The notes: generated from the sequence alone by a model not told the origin. A DNA stretch of 64,000 nucleotides from Saccharothrix sp. HUAS TT1 (GCF_040744945.1 NZ_CP160453.1:62001-126000), one strand, 5' to 3'. Counted from the stretch's first letter, positions 52,492 to 63,003 are shown. Made by a program: numbers and translations.

Positions 52492-52517
52492 ATCACCTGT
52501 GATATGTGACGTGTCAC
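52492..52517. promoter_or_regulatory. Two adjacent palindromes in the HNH/peptidase divergent region
   Basis: ATCAC-CT-GTGAT (52492-52503) and GTGAC-GT-GTCAC (52506-52517) are contiguous. They resemble TGTGA/TCACA half-sites of CRP/FNR-type regulators but with a 2-bp centre. A shared operator for both divergent genes is likely (inference). Confidence 0.45.
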
Positions 52518-52592
52518 GAAGCTCTGCGCGAAACCCGGGTGAACAGGCACCTATCGAAGATGGTTTTCATCAGCCGCGCTACCCTCGGCGAG

Positions 52593-54686
52593 GTGACCGA
52601 TGCCTCCCGCGCAGCGCTGCCTGCGACGATCACCTACCCCGCCGCGCCGCGGCTCGACCTGGTCGAGGACCTGCACGGCCACGCGGTCGCCGACCCCTAC
52701 CGCTGGCTGGAAGACGCTGCGGACCCCCGCACCGAGGAGTGGTCCGCCGAGCAGGACTCGGTGGCGCGCTCGTGGCTGGACGCCCTGCCGGGGCGCGACC
52801 CGCTGGCCGACCGGCTGGCCGAGCTGATGCGGACCGGTTCCGTGGGCACGCCGGTGTGGCGGGCCGGTCGGGCGTTCTACACCCGGCGCGGCCCCGACCA
52901 GGACCACCCCGTGCTCTACGTGCGGGTGGACGGCGTGGAGCGGGTGCTGCTGGACCCCTCGGCGCTCGACCCGTCCGGCCGGACCACCCTCGACCGGTGG
53001 TCACCCTCCCGGGAGGGCACGCGGCTGGCCTACCAGGTGTCCGTCGGCGGCGACGAGCACTCGCTGCTGCACGTCGTGGACGTCGACACCGGCGAGCTGC
53101 TGGACGGGCCGGTCGACCGCTGCCGGTACTCGCCGGTCGCCTGGCTGCCCGGTGGCGAGGAGTTCTTCTACGTCCGGCGGATCGACCCGGCGCTGGTGCC
53201 CGAGGACGAGCAGCAGTTCCACCGCCGGGTGTGGCGGCACCGGATCGGCACGCCGGCGTCCGACGACGTGAACGTGCACGGTGACGGCCTGGACCACACG
53301 TACTACTACGGGGTGTCCCTCTCCGAGGACGGCCGGTGGCTGATCGTCAACGGCGCGCCCGGCACCGTGCGGCGCGACTCGGTGTGGATCGCCGACCTGG
53401 CCGGCTCCGGCGAGCTGACGCCGGTCGTGCGGGACGAGGACGCCGTGCAGTGCACCGCGTGGGTCGCGCCGGACGGCCGGCTCTACCTGTGGACCAGCCT
53501 GGACGCGCCCCGGTTCCGGCTGTGCGTGGCCGACCCGACGACGCCGACCGAGTGGACCGAGCTGGTCGCGGAGCAGCCGGACTCGGTGCTGGACGCGGTG
53601 ACGTGGCTGGACGGCTCGCTGGTGCTGCTGCGGACCAGGCACGCCGTGTCGGAGGCGCACCTGCACTCCCCCGCGACCGGCGAGCACCTGGGCGAGGTGC
53701 CGCTGCCCGGCACCGGGTCGCTGCACGGCTTGTCCACGGTCGACGCGCTGACCACCGCCGACCGGGACGTGCTGTGGTTCGGCTGGTCGGACTTCACCAC
53801 GCCGCTGTCGGTGTACCGCTACTCGCTGTCCACCGGCCGGACCGAGCTGGAGGCCGCCGCGCCGGGGGCGGTCGAGCTGCCGCGGGTGACCACGCAGCAG
53901 GTCGAGTACGCGTCGGCCGACGGCACGGTCGTGCGGATGTTCGTGGTGTCCGGCGAGCAGCACCCGGACCTGCCCCGGCCGGCGCTGCTCACCGGCTACG
54001 GCGGCTTCGCGGTCGGCCGCGGGCCGGGGTACAGCGCGACCACGCTGGCCTGGGTCGAGGCGGGCGGCGTGTGGGCGCACGCGTCGTTGCGCGGCGGTGA
54101 CGAGGAGGGCGAGGAGTGGCACGCCGCCGGGACGCGCGAGCGCAAGCAGAACGTGTTCGACGACTTCCACGCGGCGGCCGAGCGGTTGGTCGCCGACGGC
54201 TGGACCACCCCGCAGCAGCTGTCGATCACGGGCGGCTCGAACGGCGGGCTGCTCGTCGGCGCGGCGCTGACCCAGCGTCCCGAGCTGTACGCGGCGGTGG
54301 TGTGCTCGGCGCCACTGCTGGACATGGTGCGGTACGAGAAGTTCCTGCTGGGGCGGCTGTGGGCGGAGGAGTACGGCTCGGCGTCCGTGCCGGAGGAGCT
54401 GGCCTGGCTGCTGGACTACTCCCCGTACCACCGGGTGCGGCCCGGAGTTGAGTACCCTTCGGTGCTGTTCACGGTCTTCGAGTCGGACAGCCGCGTGGAC
54501 CCCAACCACGCCCGGAAGATGTGCGCGGCGCTCCAGCACGCGACGTCGAGTGATCCGACCAAGCACCCGGTGCTGCTCCGCCGCGAGACCGAGGTGGGGC
54601 ACGCCGGCCGGTCGGTGAGCCGGTCGGTCGGCCTGGCCGTGGACCAGTTGACCTTCCTGGCCTGGGCGACCGGCCTGGAGTTGTGA
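52593..54686 (+). CDS. S9A prolyl oligopeptidase
   Basis: Cytoplasmic serine peptidase cutting short peptides after proline. About 697 residues. The N-terminal [16 protein letters not shown] is a family hallmark, followed by the beta-propeller (about 75-420) and the hydrolase domain with [12 protein letters not shown], nucleophile GGSNGGLL (Ser near 548), Asp in [12 protein letters not shown] and His in EVGHAGRS. Start GTG 52593 by homology; the ATG at 52560 is possible. The gene is not part of the conserved mycobacterial cluster. Confidence 0.93.
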   Translation: MTDASRAALPATITYPAAPRLDLVEDLHGHAVADPYRWLEDAADPRTEEWSAEQDSVARSWLDALPGRDPLADRLAELMRTGSVGTPVWRAGRAFYTRRGPDQDHPVLYVRVDGVERVLLDPSALDPSGRTTLDRWSPSREGTRLAYQVSVGGDEHSLLHVVDVDTGELLDGPVDRCRYSPVAWLPGGEEFFYVRRIDPALVPEDEQQFHRRVWRHRIGTPASDDVNVHGDGLDHTYYYGVSLSEDGRWLIVNGAPGTVRRDSVWIADLAGSGELTPVVRDEDAVQCTAWVAPDGRLYLWTSLDAPRFRLCVADPTTPTEWTELVAEQPDSVLDAVTWLDGSLVLLRTRHAVSEAHLHSPATGEHLGEVPLPGTGSLHGLSTVDALTTADRDVLWFGWSDFTTPLSVYRYSLSTGRTELEAAAPGAVELPRVTTQQVEYASADGTVVRMFVVSGEQHPDLPRPALLTGYGGFAVGRGPGYSATTLAWVEAGGVWAHASLRGGDEEGEEWHAAGTRERKQNVFDDFHAAAERLVADGWTTPQQLSITGGSNGGLLVGAALTQRPELYAAVVCSAPLLDMVRYEKFLLGRLWAEEYGSASVPEELAWLLDYSPYHRVRPGVEYPSVLFTVFESDSRVDPNHARKMCAALQHATSSDPTKHPVLLRRETEVGHAGRSVSRSVGLAVDQLTFLAWATGLEL

Positions 54687-54702
54687 GCGGAGGACTGTTC
54701 GA

Positions 54703-55599
54703 GTGCAGGTGCTTGACGTGGACGTGAAGTCGACCCTCGCCGTCGAGTGGTGGATGACCAACGGGCCCAAGATCGCCGAAGGCGCGTTGCGGATCGCGTT
54801 GACGTTGATCATCGCGGTGGTGATCCGGTTCCTGCTCCGCCGGCTGATCGACCGGATGACCCGCGGCAGCGGCGACCGGAAGCCGAAGCTGCTCAAGCCG
54901 CTGCGGGAGCGCGCTCCCCAGGCGCTGGGCGCGCTGGTCTCCGAGCGGCGCGAGCAGCGGGCCAAGACCATCGGCTCGGTGCTCAAGTCGTTCGTCACGA
55001 TCATCGTGTTCGGCGTGGCGTTCATCCAGGTGCTCACCGAGCTGGGGATGAACCCCGCGCCGATCCTGACCTCGGCGGGCATCCTCGGCGTCGCCATCGG
55101 CTTCGGCGCGCAGAACCTGGTCAAGGACTTCCTGTCCGGCATGTTCATGATGCTGGAGGACCAGTACGGCGTCGGCGACGTGGTCGACCTCGGCCCGGCC
55201 ACCGGCACGGTCGAGTCGGTGGCGCTGCGGATCACCACGATCCGCGACACCAACGGCACCGTCTGGTACGTCCGCAACGGCGAGATCCTGCGGGTCGGCA
55301 ACTCCTCGCAGGGCTTCGCGGTGGCCGTGGTCGACCTGCCGCTCGGGTACGGCGCGAACCTGGCGTCGGCCACCGAGGTGCTGGACAAGGCCGTGGTGGA
55401 CGCCGTGGACGAGGAGACGCTGGCCAAGGACGTCATCGACAAGCCGCAGGTGCTCGGCGTGGAGAAGGTCACGCCGGAGGGCATCACCATGCGGGTCACG
55501 GTGAAGGTCCGGCCGGGCCGGCAGTGGGCCGTGCAGCGGGCGCTGCGGGCCAAGCTGATGCCGGCGCTGGACGAGGCCGGGATCTCGCTGAAGTCCTAG
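54703..55599 (+). CDS. Small-conductance mechanosensitive channel (MscS family)
   Basis: Pressure-relief channel. 298 residues: membrane helices near 22-42, 95-113 and a pore helix, SAGILGVAIGFGAQNLVKDFLSG (about 121-143), followed by the MscS beta domain (LEDQYGVGDVVDLG, ALRITTIRDTNGTVWYVRNGEI) and the C-terminal alpha/beta domain. GTG at 54703, 16 bp after the peptidase stop, probably one transcript. Confidence 0.94.
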   Translation: MQVLDVDVKSTLAVEWWMTNGPKIAEGALRIALTLIIAVVIRFLLRRLIDRMTRGSGDRKPKLLKPLRERAPQALGALVSERREQRAKTIGSVLKSFVTIIVFGVAFIQVLTELGMNPAPILTSAGILGVAIGFGAQNLVKDFLSGMFMMLEDQYGVGDVVDLGPATGTVESVALRITTIRDTNGTVWYVRNGEILRVGNSSQGFAVAVVDLPLGYGANLASATEVLDKAVVDAVDEETLAKDVIDKPQVLGVEKVTPEGITMRVTVKVRPGRQWAVQRALRAKLMPALDEAGISLKS

Positions 55600-55602
55600 C
55601 CG

Positions 55603-55634
55603 GGTGGTGGCCGGCGCTCCCGCCGGCCACCACC
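55603..55634. terminator. Bidirectional terminator
   Basis: Perfect 14-bp inverted repeat (55603-55616 and 55621-55634) with a 4-nt loop, between the convergent mscS and HTH-regulator genes. Confidence 0.9.
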
Positions 55635-55635
55635 G

Positions 55636-57000
55636 TCAGGCCGCGGCGAGGGTGTCGGCCAGCAGCCGCGCGTCCTTCGAGCGGGCGGCGTCGGCCTCGG
55701 CGCGGTCGCGGACGGCCCTGATCCGGTCGGAGGTGCGGGTCGAGCTGATCCGGCCGGCCGGGCTCAGCAGGGTGGCCGCCAGCCGGTTCGCCTCGGCGTG
55801 CTCGCCCTGCAGGACGCGGACGCCCACCAGCGAGATGACGTCGAACAGGTTCGACCGCCGGTAGGTCTCGCGGCGCAGGCGAAGGGCCTCGGCGAGGTGC
55901 GGTTCCGCCCTGCCCGCCGCTGCCGGGTGGTGCTCGGCGGCGGTCCGGTACGCCAGCGCCGCCATGCCCTCCAGCCCCGCCCGGTCGAAGTAGGACAGCC
56001 ACGGGGGCGTCGCGCCCGGGTCGGCGCGCGAGAAGTGCTCCTCCGCCGCGCCGACCGCCCGGTCCACCGCCCGGACGTCGCCCAGGGTCGCGTGCGCCCA
56101 CGACTCGCAGGTCAGGAGCATGGCCGACACCACCGGGTCCAGCCCACCCGAGCCCCGCCCGGCCAGCGCGACCAGGGACAGGGCGTCCCGCGGCCGGCCG
56201 ACGTGCACCATCTGCCGGGCCATCCGGGACAGCACCTCGACGCCGAGACCGGTGTCACCGGCCCGCTTCGCGCAGTGCAGGGCCAGGGTGAAGTACCGCT
56301 GCGCGGTCGCCTGGAGGCCGACGTCGTGCGACATCCACCCGGCCAGCCGGGCCAGGTCGGCGGTCGAGCGGAACAGCCGGCGGGCGATCGCGTCGGGGTA
56401 GGCGTGGTCCAGCAGGTCGGTCATCGCCTTGAGCTGCCCGACCACCGCCTCCCGGTACAGCCCGCCGCCGCGCTTGGCGTCCCAGGCCCAGAACGTCCCG
56501 GTCGCGGCCTCGATCTCGGCGATCTCGGCGGCGCCGATGCGTCCCGGGCCCAGCGCCGGCGGCGAGGCGTCGTCCGCCGGGGCGTCGTCCGCCGGGGTCA
56601 GCCAGCCCGCCAGCCTGCCCTCCAGCACCGCGCCCGTGGCCAGGGCGGCGGTCGCGCCGAGCACGTCCCTGCGTTTGATCATCAGATCGCTCCTGGTGAA
56701 GTCCTGCAACGTCGTGACCAGCGTTCGGTGGTCCCACGCGACCCGGTCGCGGTTCGGCGCGAGCCCCAGGTCGGCCGGGGTGAGCGGGTGGCCGGCCCGG
56801 TCCGCGAGCAGTGCCGCCAGCAGGTCGGGGACGGGGTGCCGGGGCCGTTCGCCCTCCAGCCAGCGGCGGACCCGGGAGCTGTCCGGCGCGACGTTGAGGC
56901 CCCGCGCCTGGCCGAGCCGCCCGATGGCGCGCGCGAGCTCCGACTGCGTCCACCCGCCCAGCCGGAACCAGTGGCGGAGCTGGTGGTTGGCGTCATCCAC
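55636..57000 (-). CDS. HTH regulator with C-terminal tetratricopeptide-like domain
   Basis: 454 residues. An N-terminal DNA-binding helix set (about 5-60; [48 protein letters not shown]) is followed by a twin-Arg-like stretch ([20 protein letters not shown], about 109-128) and an all-helical repeat region (about 180-454; [31 protein letters not shown]). Typical of filamentous actinomycete regulators with a TPR-like sensor. GTG at 57000 with a GGGAGGGAGG ribosome site. Divergent from glbO. Target unknown. Confidence 0.85.
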   Translation of the reverse strand: MDDANHQLRHWFRLGGWTQSELARAIGRLGQARGLNVAPDSSRVRRWLEGERPRHPVPDLLAALLADRAGHPLTPADLGLAPNRDRVAWDHRTLVTTLQDFTRSDLMIKRRDVLGATAALATGAVLEGRLAGWLTPADDAPADDASPPALGPGRIGAAEIAEIEAATGTFWAWDAKRGGGLYREAVVGQLKAMTDLLDHAYPDAIARRLFRSTADLARLAGWMSHDVGLQATAQRYFTLALHCAKRAGDTGLGVEVLSRMARQMVHVGRPRDALSLVALAGRGSGGLDPVVSAMLLTCESWAHATLGDVRAVDRAVGAAEEHFSRADPGATPPWLSYFDRAGLEGMAALAYRTAAEHHPAAAGRAEPHLAEALRLRRETYRRSNLFDVISLVGVRVLQGEHAEANRLAATLLSPAGRISSTRTSDRIRAVRDRAEADAARSKDARLLADTLAAA

Positions 57001-57162
57001 GTCGTGCCCTCCCTCCCGGCGGATCACCGGCCCAGGATGGGGTGCCGCGCGGTCCGCGCACCACGGATCGGGGCGGTGCGCCAACCGTTCGCCAAGCGCC
57101 GGGGAGGCCGTTCGGGAGGTGCGGTGTGGGCTGCCCGCCGGTGGCTGAGGCAGGATGGAGGG

Positions 57163-57549
57163 GTGACGACTCCGGCCGACAACTTCTACGAGGCAGTGGG
57201 CGGGTACGAGACGTTCCACAAGATCGTCGCGCGCTTCTACGAGGAAGTGGCCGCCGATCCGGTCCTGCGCCCGATGTACCCGGAGGAAGACCTCGGTCCC
57301 GCCGAGGAGCGGTTCCGGCTCTTCCTCATGCAGTACTGGGGCGGCCCGCACACGTACTCGGACCAACGCGGTCACCCGCGGTTGCGGATGCGCCACGCCC
57401 CGTTCGTGATCGGCCCCGCCGAGCGGGACGCCTGGCTGCGCTGCGCGAAGGCCGGCGTCGACTCGGTGGAGCTGTCCCCCGAGCACCGCAAGCAGCTCTG
57501 GGCGTACCTGGAGATGGCCGCCAACAGCATGATGAACGCTTGGGTGTGA
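57163..57549 (+). CDS. glbO: Truncated haemoglobin, group II (GlbO-type)
   Basis: Haem protein for oxygen/NO chemistry. 128 residues. Proximal His in [11 protein letters not shown] (about residue 78), G8 Trp in RDAWLRC (about 91), and [20 protein letters not shown] and [19 protein letters not shown] closely match mycobacterial GlbO. GTG at 57163 preceded by GGAGGG. As in M. tuberculosis (Rv2470-Rv2471) it is followed at once by an alpha-glucosidase gene, 57 bp on. Confidence 0.93.
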   Translation: MTTPADNFYEAVGGYETFHKIVARFYEEVAADPVLRPMYPEEDLGPAEERFRLFLMQYWGGPHTYSDQRGHPRLRMRHAPFVIGPAERDAWLRCAKAGVDSVELSPEHRKQLWAYLEMAANSMMNAWV

Positions 57550-57606
57550 TTCTTGATCACCCGAACGAGATCGTGGTGTCGGTCGCGAATGGCAGGATGA
57601 CTCCTC

Positions 57607-59202
57607 GTGCGACGATCCTCCGATCCACAACCAGAGATCGCCGACGACTCCGCCTGGTGGCGTGACGCCGTCTTCTACCAGGTCTACGTCCGATCCTTCG
57701 CCGACGCGAACGGTGACGGCGTGGGCGACCTCGACGGTATCCGCTCCCGGCTCGGCTACCTCGAACTGCTCGGCGTGGACGCCCTCTGGCTCACACCGTT
57801 CTTCACCTCGCCCATGGCCGACCACGGCTACGACGTGGCCGATCCCCGCGACGTCGACCCGCTGTTCGGCGACCTGGCCGCGTTCGACCGGCTGGTCGCC
57901 GAGGCGCACGCGCACAACCTCCGGGTCACCATCGACCTGGTGCCCAACCACACCAGCGACCGGCACGCCTGGTTCCAGGCCGCGCTGCGGGCCGGACCGG
58001 GCTCGGTCGAGCGGGACCGGTACGTGTTCCGCGACGGTGGCGGGTTCGACGGCTCCGTGCCGCCGAACAACTGGGCCAGCCAGTTCGGCGGGTCGGCGTG
58101 GACGCGGGTGCCGGACGGGCAGTGGTACCTGCACCTGTTCGCGCCCGAGCAACCCGACCTGAACTGGCACAATTCGGAGGTCGCCGCCGACCTGGTCCGC
58201 ACGCTGCGGTTCTGGCTGGACCGCGGGGTCGACGGGTTCCGCATCGACGTGGCGCACGGCATGGCCAAACCGCACGGGCTGCCGAACATGGACCCGCGGG
58301 CCCAGCTGGGCGCGGGCGTCATGCACGACAACGCGCTGGACCCCCGGTTCGACGACGACGGCGTGCACGAGGTGCACCGGATGATCCGCAAGGTCGTCGA
58401 CGAGTACCCGGGCCGGATGGCCGTCGGCGAGATCTGGGTCAAGGACGACGAGCGGTTCGCCCGCTACCTGCGGCCCGACGAGCTGCACCTCGGGTTCAAC
58501 TTCCGGCTGGTCGAGGCGCCGTTCGACGCGGACGGCGTGCGGGCGGCCATCGAGCACTCGCTGGGCGCGGTGCGCGGGCTGGACGCGCCGCCGACCTGGA
58601 CGCTGTCCAACCACGACGTGACGCGGCACGTGACCCGGTACGGCGGCGGCGAGCTGGGCTCGCGGCGGGCGCGGGCCATGACGCTGGTGGAGCTGGCGCT
58701 GCCCGGCGTGGTCTACCTGTACAACGGCGAGGAGCTGGGCCTGCCGGACGTGGAGCTGCCGGAGTGGGCGCTCCAGGACCCGATCTGGCTGCGGTCCGGG
58801 CACACCGACCGCGGTCGGGACGGCTGCCGCGTGCCGCTGCCGTGGGAGGGCGACACGCCGCCGTTCGGGTTCTCGCAGGCAGTGACCACCTGGCTGCCGC
58901 AGCCGAACGAGTGGGCCGGGCTGACCGCCGAGTCGCAGCTGGAAGACCCCGAGTCGATGCTGTCGTTCTACCGGCAGGCGCTGGAGCTGCGGAAGTCGAA
59001 CGGCGCGTTCAACGGCGACGAGCTGGAGTGGTACGGCGCGCCGCCCGGGTGCTTCGCGTTCCGGCGCAAGGGCGGCGGGCTGATCTGCGCGCTCAACACC
59101 TCCGGCGGCCCCGTGCCGCTGCCGCCCGGCGAGGTGCTGCTGTCCAGCGGACCGATGGACGGCAACCAGCTGCCGCCGGACACCGCCGTCTGGCTGGTCT
59201 GA
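57607..59202 (+). CDS. aglA: GH13 alpha-glucosidase / oligo-1,6-glucosidase (AglA-like)
   Basis: Cytoplasmic alpha-glucosidase releasing glucose from maltose, isomaltose or trehalose-like oligosaccharides. 531 residues, no signal peptide. Conserved regions: DLVPNHTSDRHAWF, nucleophile Asp in DGFRIDVAHGM (about 214), acid/base Glu in AVGEIW (about 275), Asp in LSNHDV (about 336); QPDLNWHN is a GH13_23/30-type hallmark. GTG at 57607. Complements the secreted amylase/pullulanase at 5.7-11.2 kb. No CTTGCAG operator was seen upstream. Confidence 0.93.
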   Translation: MRRSSDPQPEIADDSAWWRDAVFYQVYVRSFADANGDGVGDLDGIRSRLGYLELLGVDALWLTPFFTSPMADHGYDVADPRDVDPLFGDLAAFDRLVAEAHAHNLRVTIDLVPNHTSDRHAWFQAALRAGPGSVERDRYVFRDGGGFDGSVPPNNWASQFGGSAWTRVPDGQWYLHLFAPEQPDLNWHNSEVAADLVRTLRFWLDRGVDGFRIDVAHGMAKPHGLPNMDPRAQLGAGVMHDNALDPRFDDDGVHEVHRMIRKVVDEYPGRMAVGEIWVKDDERFARYLRPDELHLGFNFRLVEAPFDADGVRAAIEHSLGAVRGLDAPPTWTLSNHDVTRHVTRYGGGELGSRRARAMTLVELALPGVVYLYNGEELGLPDVELPEWALQDPIWLRSGHTDRGRDGCRVPLPWEGDTPPFGFSQAVTTWLPQPNEWAGLTAESQLEDPESMLSFYRQALELRKSNGAFNGDELEWYGAPPGCFAFRRKGGGLICALNTSGGPVPLPPGEVLLSSGPMDGNQLPPDTAVWLV

Positions 59203-59203
59203 C

Positions 59204-59250
59204 CGCGGTGGGGAGGTGCGGACCCCTCGACCGCACCTCCGACCACCGCG
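59204..59250. terminator. Hairpin terminator between aglA and the SARP gene
   Basis: Long stem (CGCGGTGG and GAGGTGCGG pairing with CCGCACCTC and CCACCGCG) with a small bulge and apical loop, directly after the aglA stop. Confidence 0.85.
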
Positions 59251-59309
59251 TCGCGGCATCCTCGGGCAGAGGGCTCAAAGAAAGCTGAAACCGCAGGTGG
59301 ACGGCCCGC

Positions 59310-62300
59310 TCAGGCGATGGCGTGCGACGCGCCGGGCGCCGGGCGGGTCGGCTCGCCCGCCTCGCGGCAGCCGTGCGCGCGGAAGATCGCTTCGGCTTCC
59401 CGGCGGGCCGCCCCGGCGGCGTCCGGGTCGTCCAGGGCGGTGAGGGCGGCGGCCAGGTCGCGCAGCGTCCGCGCCCGCCACACCGGCAGCGACAGCGCCT
59501 GCCACCAGTGCAGCGCGCGGTCCAGGTAGCGGCGGGCCACCTCGGGGCGCGGGGCGGCCAGCTCCAGTTCGCCGAGGGTGCGCAGGACCAGCGCCTGGCC
59601 GAAGCCGTCCTGCATCTCGTTGCAGGTGGCCAGGCACTCCAGCAGGTCGCTGCGCACGGCGTCACCGCGGCCCTGGCGGACGCGGACCTTGGCCAGCGCC
59701 TGGGTGGCGTAGGCCGACATCAGCCGGTCACCGAGGGGGCGCAGCACCTCGACGGCGCGGGCGGCGTGCTCGGCGGCCTCGTCCCAGCGCTCGGCGGCCC
59801 GGTGCACGAGGCTCACCGAGCGCAGCGCGATCGCCTCGCCGCGCCGGTCGCCGGCGGCCCGGTAGGCGCGCACGGTCCGCTCGCACGCCTCCAGCGCCGC
59901 GGCCAGGTGGCCCTGCTCGGTCAGCACGCGGCCCAGGCCGTGCGACGCCCGCGCGACCAGGTGGTCCTCGCCCAGGTCGCGCAGCACCGGCAGGGCCAGG
60001 TCGAGCAGGTCGCGCGCCTCGGCCAGCTCGCCGCGCTCCCGCCGGACGGTGCTCAGCGCCAGGCGGGTCGCGGCCTCGCCCCTCGGGTCGTGGCTCTGGC
60101 GGTAGGCGTCGAGCGCCTGCTCGTAGTACGCGGTGGCCTCCTCGAAGCGGTCCTGCTCGTAGCGCAGCCAGCCCAGGCCGGACAGCAGGTGCGCCTCACC
60201 GGCCCGGTCGTCGGCCCGGCGGGCCGCCGCGAGGGCCGCCGAGTGGGTGCGCCACCACTGGTTGAACAGGTTGCGGACGGAGAACCGGGAGGAGCACAGG
60301 GCGGCGGCCAGCCCGGTCGCGACGTCGGTCAGGTCGAGTTCGCTGATCCGCTCCACGACGTCGACCAGCGTCGCCTGCTCGGCGTCGAACCACGCCTCGG
60401 GGTCGGCCGCGATCTCGGCCGCCGCGTCCGGGTCGACGTGGTCCGGCGCGGGGTGGTGCGGCGCCGGGTGGTTCAGCGCGGTGTGCGGCATGTGGCTGTC
60501 GGCCAGGTGGATCAGGTCGAGCCAGACCCGGGCGGCACGGGCGCAGGCGGCCCTGACGGCGGCCCCCGGCTCCTCGGCCTCGCCTCGTTCGCGGGCGAAC
60601 GCCCTGGTCAGGTCGTGCATCTCGTAGCGCAGGGCGGTGGTCGAGGCGGAGGTGGTCAGCAGGCGTGAGTCGACCAGGCGCTCCAGGGCTTCCTCGGCGT
60701 CGTGCGGGTCGCAGTCGAGCAGGGGCGCGACCAGCCAGCCGCTGAACGTGGCGACGCCCAGCAGGGCGAGCCGGCGCAACGCCGTCCGCTCCCGCTCGGC
60801 CAGGCCGTCGTAGCTCAGCGCCAGGCTGCCGCGCACCTCAAGGTCACCGAGGGTCAGCTCCTGGAGCACGCGGCGCTGCACGCCCAGGCGCTCGGCCAGG
60901 CGGGTCAGCCGCCACTGCGGCCGGGCGGCCAGCCGGGCGCCCGCGATGCGCAGCGCGAGGGGTAACCGGCCGCAGAGGCGGACGATGTCCTCGGCGGCGC
61001 CCGGTTCGGCCGCCACCCGGCCGTCGCCGACCACCCGGTCGAGCAGTTCCAGGGCCTCGGCGGCGCGCATGACCCCCAGCTCCAGGTGGGACGCGCCGCT
61101 CAGCGCGCTCGGCCGCTCGCGGCTGGTGACGAGCACGGCGCAGGTCGCGCCGCCGGGCAGCAGCGGGCGGATGCGGCGCTCGTCGCGGGCGTCGTCCAGG
61201 ACGATCAGCACCCGGCGGTCGGCCAGCAGGGTGCGGTAGAGGCGGGCCCGCTCCTCCAGGTCGACGGGGATCGCGTCGTCCGGCGCGCCGAGGGCGCGCA
61301 GGAAGCCCGCCAGGACCTCGGCCGGGTCGGCGGGGCGGGACTGGACACCGCGGAGGTTGGCGTGGAGCTGGCCGTCGGGGAAGTGCTCGCGGACCGCGTG
61401 GGCCACGTGCGCGGCGAGCGTCGACTTGCCCGCGCCGGGCGGGCCGGAGATCGCGCAGACGCGCGTCGCGCCGGTGGCGGTGGTCAACCGGGCGGTGAGG
61501 CGGTCGTGCTCGGCGGTCCGGCCGGTGAAGTCGGCGATGTCGTGCGGGAGCTGGCTCGGGGTGGGCGCGGGCGGCGCGGGCGCCGGGGCCGCTTCGCCGC
61601 GCAGGACGCGTTCGTGCGTGGCCCGCAGGCCGGGGCCCGGTTCCACGCCCAGCTCGTCCAGCAGGACGCGCCTGCCCCGCCGGTAGCAGGCCAGCGCCTC
61701 GGCTTGGCGGCCCGCCTGGTTCAGGGCGAGCATGAGCTGGCTGCGCAGCCGTTCCCGGAGGGGGTTCGCGGCCACGGCCGCGGTCAGGTCGGGCACCAGG
61801 GCCTCACCCCGGTTCAGGGCCAGGTCGGTGTCGAAGCGGTCCTCCAGAGCGCCCGAGCGCAGCTCTTCGAGGCGGGACCGCTCGCCTTCGGCCCACGCGC
61901 CCAAGGCGCCGCCCAACGGCGTGCCGCGCCACTGGGCCAGGGCGGCGGCGAAGCGCGCCGCGGCGGCTTCCAGGTCGCCCTCGGCCAGGGCTCGGCGGCC
62001 CTCGGACAGCTCGGCGGTGAAGACGTGCAGGTCGACCTGGTGGGGTTCGGCGGCCAGCAGGTAACCGCCGCCGGAGCGGACCAGCACGTCGCCCAGCGCG
62101 CGGCGCAGCGTCGAGACGTAGGTGTGCAGGGCCGACCGGGAGCCCGCGGGCGGGTCCTCGCCCCACAGCGCGTCGATCAACCGCGGCACGGGCACGACGC
62201 GACCGGCCTCGACGGCCAGCACCGCCAGCAACGTCCTCGGCTTCGGCCCGCCGACCTCGACCGCACTCCCGTCCACCCGGGCCCGCACCGGCCCCAGCAC

Positions 62301-62312
62301 CCTGAACTCCAT
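59310..62312 (-). CDS. AfsR/SARP family transcriptional regulator
   Basis: 1000 residues. OmpR-type winged helix (about 1-90; MEFRVLGPVRARVDG, RSALHTYVSTLRRALGD), bacterial transcriptional activation domain (about 95-245), NB-ARC ATPase with P-loop GPPGAGKSTLA near 290 and LIVLDD-like Walker B (RVLIVLDDARDE), then a tetratricopeptide-rich C-terminus (about 680-990). This is the AfsR architecture, used as a global or pathway activator of secondary metabolism. ATG at 62312; the frame back to 62480 is not homologous. No biosynthetic cluster lies in this window, so a distant target is likely. Confidence 0.93.
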   Translation of the reverse strand: MEFRVLGPVRARVDGSAVEVGGPKPRTLLAVLAVEAGRVVPVPRLIDALWGEDPPAGSRSALHTYVSTLRRALGDVLVRSGGGYLLAAEPHQVDLHVFTAELSEGRRALAEGDLEAAAARFAAALAQWRGTPLGGALGAWAEGERSRLEELRSGALEDRFDTDLALNRGEALVPDLTAAVAANPLRERLRSQLMLALNQAGRQAEALACYRRGRRVLLDELGVEPGPGLRATHERVLRGEAAPAPAPPAPTPSQLPHDIADFTGRTAEHDRLTARLTTATGATRVCAISGPPGAGKSTLAAHVAHAVREHFPDGQLHANLRGVQSRPADPAEVLAGFLRALGAPDDAIPVDLEERARLYRTLLADRRVLIVLDDARDERRIRPLLPGGATCAVLVTSRERPSALSGASHLELGVMRAAEALELLDRVVGDGRVAAEPGAAEDIVRLCGRLPLALRIAGARLAARPQWRLTRLAERLGVQRRVLQELTLGDLEVRGSLALSYDGLAERERTALRRLALLGVATFSGWLVAPLLDCDPHDAEEALERLVDSRLLTTSASTTALRYEMHDLTRAFARERGEAEEPGAAVRAACARAARVWLDLIHLADSHMPHTALNHPAPHHPAPDHVDPDAAAEIAADPEAWFDAEQATLVDVVERISELDLTDVATGLAAALCSSRFSVRNLFNQWWRTHSAALAAARRADDRAGEAHLLSGLGWLRYEQDRFEEATAYYEQALDAYRQSHDPRGEAATRLALSTVRRERGELAEARDLLDLALPVLRDLGEDHLVARASHGLGRVLTEQGHLAAALEACERTVRAYRAAGDRRGEAIALRSVSLVHRAAERWDEAAEHAARAVEVLRPLGDRLMSAYATQALAKVRVRQGRGDAVRSDLLECLATCNEMQDGFGQALVLRTLGELELAAPRPEVARRYLDRALHWWQALSLPVWRARTLRDLAAALTALDDPDAAGAARREAEAIFRAHGCREAGEPTRPAPGASHAIA

Positions 62313-62376
62313 CGCCGGCCCCCTGTCCCAGGGTAGCCGGCCGGACCGACGGCCAACCGCCGTCGACGGCGCCCGG

Positions 62377-63003
62377 TCAGACCAGCAGCGGCAGCATCGA
62401 GTGCCGGCGGCGGACCACGGCGCCGAACCGGGCGTCGATGCGCAGCCACGAGTCCGTCGCGGTGATGCGGACGTCGTCACCGCCCAGGAAACCCATGCCG
62501 GACAACGCGAACAGGCACCGCATCGGCACCTTCACGTCCAGCCCGGAACCGCTGACCGTGATCACGGTCTGGTCCAGCAGCGACGCGGGCGGCGTGCCGC
62601 GCGGGCCCGCGTTCTCCCGCGCCACCTCCACGCCCTTCTCGGCCAGCTCGGACACGACGTCGCCGGGCAACCGGTCCACCGGCAGCCAGCCGGACGACGG
62701 CGGCAGCGCCGAGCGCCACATCATGTCCCGCGCCGGACCGGGGTCGACGGTCTCGCTGCGCACCACGGCCAGGCCGGTGAGCAGGTCGGCGCCGGACACG
62801 GTCACGTCCTCCGGCGTGACGCGGCCGGCGACGGTGCGGGTGGCCAGGGTGTCGAACGGGGTCGCCACCCACGCGTCCAGCAGGTCGCTCGACGGGCGGT
62901 TGCGCAACCGCACGACCGCTTGGGCGTCCAAGCGGACGGCGCGCGCGACGAACGCGCCGAGGTCGTCCCGCTCGGCGGGGTCGGCCAGGACCAGCTCAGG
63001 CAC
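62377..63003 (-). CDS. Conserved actinobacterial protein (Rv2474c-like position)
   Basis: 208 residues, cytoplasmic. No recognised domain: an alpha-helical N-terminus (ERDDLGAFVARAVRLDAQAVVRLRNR), a central beta-rich part and a C-terminal segment with VPMRCLFALSGMGFLGGDDVRI. GTG 63003 is preferred to ATG 63006 because GGAGGT then has usable spacing. It overlaps the thioesterase gene by 8 bp, so the two are coupled, mirroring Rv2474c-Rv2475c. Function unknown; a partner of the thioesterase is a reasonable guess. Confidence 0.78.
   Translation of the reverse strand: MPELVLADPAERDDLGAFVARAVRLDAQAVVRLRNRPSSDLLDAWVATPFDTLATRTVAGRVTPEDVTVSGADLLTGLAVVRSETVDPGPARDMMWRSALPPSSGWLPVDRLPGDVVSELAEKGVEVARENAGPRGTPPASLLDQTVITVSGSGLDVKVPMRCLFALSGMGFLGGDDVRITATDSWLRIDARFGAVVRRRHSMLPLLV

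Noticed and set aside
57550..57606. CTTGCAG operator in front of aglA
   Set aside because: No matching half-sites in the 57-bp gap.
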